Source of the DNA: Arcicella rosea
GTDB taxonomy: Bacteria > Bacteroidota > Bacteroidia > Cytophagales > Spirosomataceae
DNA: 64,000 bases
NCBI RefSeq assembly: GCF_014204325.1
Contig: NZ_JACHKT010000002.1
Coordinates: forward strand, 62,001 to 126,000
Direction: 5' to 3'
The translations under genes were made by a program, and so were the position numbers. Positions within the stretch are counted from its first letter, which is position 1; each line of letters opens with the position of its first letter. The notes beneath the pieces were generated by a model. The model did no database searches and was not told the DNA's origin. It saw nothing but the letters and a program-made list of their open reading frames with translations. Below, piece after piece: positions 62,826 to 64,000 of the stretch.

Positions 62826-62879
62826 ATTGGCATTAATTGAATATTTTAAACAAAAAATATTCAATTAATGCCAATTTTG
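62826..62879 (+). terminator. Strong hairpin terminator after the barrel gene
   Basis: Perfect 21-bp arms at 62826-62846 and 62855-62875 (left arm begins ATTGGCATTAATTGAATA) are followed by TTTT. It lies 25 bp after the stop codon. Confidence 0.88.
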
Positions 62880-62946
62880 TAACTGTCAAATTATCAGGTA
62901 ATTATATTTTTTTACGAAAAAAAAGTAAAAAAAAACTTATTTAACG

Positions 62947-62977
62947 TTTGACAAAATAAAAAATAAACTTACCTTTG
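62947..62977 (+). promoter_or_regulatory. Promoter of the tRNA-Tyr-Gly-Thr-tuf operon
   Basis: TTTG (62947-62950) is followed by exactly 19 bp and TACCTTTG (62970-62977). This is a perfect match to the Bacteroidota consensus, 52 bp before tRNA-Tyr. Confidence 0.88.
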
Positions 62978-63029
62978 CACACTCTTTCACCAGAACGCTA
63001 AACGAAAGCGGTTCGAAAGTAGAGAAAAT

Positions 63030-63112
63030 GGGGGTGTACCAGAGTGGCCAAATGGGGCAGACTGTAACTCTGCTGGAGTATTCCTTCGGTGGTTCGAATC
63101 CATCCGCCCCCA
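63030..63112 (+). tRNA. tRNA-Tyr (anticodon GTA)
   Basis: An 83-nt class II tRNA with a long variable arm: acceptor GGGGGTG pairs with CGCCCCC, the anticodon loop CTGTAAC carries GTA, the T-loop is GTTCGAATC, and the discriminator is A. CCA is not encoded. Confidence 0.95.
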
Positions 63113-63180
63113 CGATTTGAATGAGTGAATGTTTAAATTGATTTTAAAGTTCAATCTCAATCATTTCACTATTAGAGTAA

Positions 63181-63256
63181 GCGGGAGTAGCTCATTTGGT
63201 AGAGCGATAGCCTTCCAAGCTATAGGTGGCGGGTTCGAGCCCCGTCTCCCGCTCCA
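63181..63256 (+). tRNA. tRNA-Gly (anticodon TCC)
   Basis: Acceptor GCGGGAG pairs with CTCCCGC, the anticodon loop CTTCCAA carries TCC, the T-loop is GTTCGAGCC, the discriminator is T, and the 3' CCA is encoded (63254-63256). Confidence 0.95.
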
Positions 63257-63274
63257 AAGGAAACAATAGTAAGT

Positions 63275-63333
63275 GGTTAGTTGTTAATTAGTTAATAGTT
63301 ATTAGTTTAGCTAAAAACGATTAACAATTAACC
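63275..63333. repeat. Imperfect inverted repeat between tRNA-Gly and tRNA-Thr
   Basis: GGTTAGTTGTTAATTAG (63275-63291) is nearly complementary to CGATTAACAATTAACC (63318-63333). It may form a hairpin that guides processing of the tRNA transcript. Confidence 0.45.
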
Positions 63334-63367
63334 TCTTATAATTTCTGAGGGTTAGGTTTTGGAGTTT

Positions 63368-63439
<72 letters not shown>

Positions 63440-63598
63440 CGAATCTTTTGAAGATTGTTTTAATTTGAAGATTTGGAAGTTATTTTGTTGTTTTTACAGA
63501 ATAAGTTAAAATGTTTTCAAATATTCAAATCCTCAATGTTTCAAATGTAAAAAGTATCAAACAATTATTTAAATAAAACTAATTAAGAACTAAATATC

Positions 63599-64000
63599 AT
63601 GGCAAAAGAGAATTTTGACCGTAGTAAGCCCCACGTAAACATTGGTACAATCGGTCACGTTGACCACGGTAAAACTACATTGACTGCTGCAATTACGAAA
63701 GTATTGTCAGAAAAAGGACTTGCTGAGAAAAAAGATTTCTCATCAATTGACTCAGCTCCTGAAGAAAAAGAGCGTGGTATCACTATCAATACTGCTCACG
63801 TTGAATATTCGACAGAAAATCGTCACTATGCACACGTTGACTGTCCAGGTCACGCCGATTACGTTAAGAACATGGTAACTGGTGCTGCTCAAATGGATGG
63901 TGCTATTATCGTAGTTGCTGCAACTGACGGTCCAATGCCACAAACTCGTGAACACATCTTGTTGTCTCGCCAAGTAGGTGTACCTCAATTGGTTGTATTC
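63599..64000 (+). CDS. tuf: Elongation factor Tu, partial
   Basis: EF-Tu is the GTPase that delivers aminoacyl-tRNA to the ribosome. The first 134 residues are visible before the right edge. They include the P-loop GHVDHGKT (about 19-26), the switch I region ending RGITINTAH, the G3 motif DCPGHADYV and [18 protein letters not shown] 63599 is preceded by an A-rich leader. The order tRNA-Tyr, tRNA-Gly, tRNA-Thr, tuf is the long-conserved bacterial arrangement, and cotranscription from the promoter at 62947 is likely. Confidence 0.98.
   Translation, partial: MAKENFDRSKPHVNIGTIGHVDHGKTTLTAAITKVLSEKGLAEKKDFSSIDSAPEEKERGITINTAHVEYSTENRHYAHVDCPGHADYVKNMVTGAAQMDGAIIVVAATDGPMPQTREHILLSRQVGVPQLVVF

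Overview
The window is AT-rich chromosomal DNA from a member of the Bacteroidota, most likely a free-living aerobic Cytophagales bacterium. The phylum call rests on three things seen directly: promoters of the Bacteroidota type (-33 TTTG, 19 bp, -7 TAnnTTTG) ahead of rpmH and the tRNA-tuf cluster, starts without Shine-Dalgarno sequences, and a complete alternative complex III (actABCDEF) joined to aa3 oxidase genes. The order is inference from gene content.

Layout. 1-1810: S41 protease (cut by the left edge), rnpA and rpmH. 1811-6728: M61 peptidase, an orphan HigA antitoxin behind a HigB remnant, a TPR protein, an M20 amidohydrolase and a seven-copy 42-bp tandem array. 6777-11536: NUDIX and PnuC (convergent), nth, tatC, and an ECF sigma / small protein / MscS-like operon. 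11799-22502: DUF6438 lipoprotein, ppk1, a divergent AraC regulator and outer-membrane receptor, crotonase, recN, a lipoprotein, SCO and cytochrome c. 22542-27571: coaX, FadL-like barrel and lptC operon, then MscS and an SMP-30 protein. 27618-27906: a compact inverted-repeat element ahead of valS.

30701-33575 holds the most unusual genes: an overlapping pair encoding a P-loop ATPase and a TPR protein whose N-terminal domain looks like an inactivated P-loop domain. They sit between valS and nrdB and resemble STAND-type sensor/effector systems. 36333-38959 encodes a sodium:solute symporter followed by a myo-inositol oxygenase with all six iron ligands, suggesting inositol uptake and conversion to glucuronate. 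rpsA and tRNA-Cys follow.

41853-59008 is a respiratory supercluster: actABCDEF, coxB, coxA, heme A and heme O synthases, two subunit III genes, subunit IV, a SCO copper chaperone, DUF420 and a small CxxC membrane protein. Together they pass electrons from quinol through complex III to oxygen and assemble the oxidase. Hairpins between several genes suggest the cluster is transcribed in segments. murI, an ECF sigma / putative anti-sigma / barrel operon and a tRNA-Tyr-Gly-Thr-tuf cluster end the window, with tuf cut by the right edge.

Limits: no homology search was possible. Family names come from motifs and recalled family sequences, and all base positions were counted by hand.
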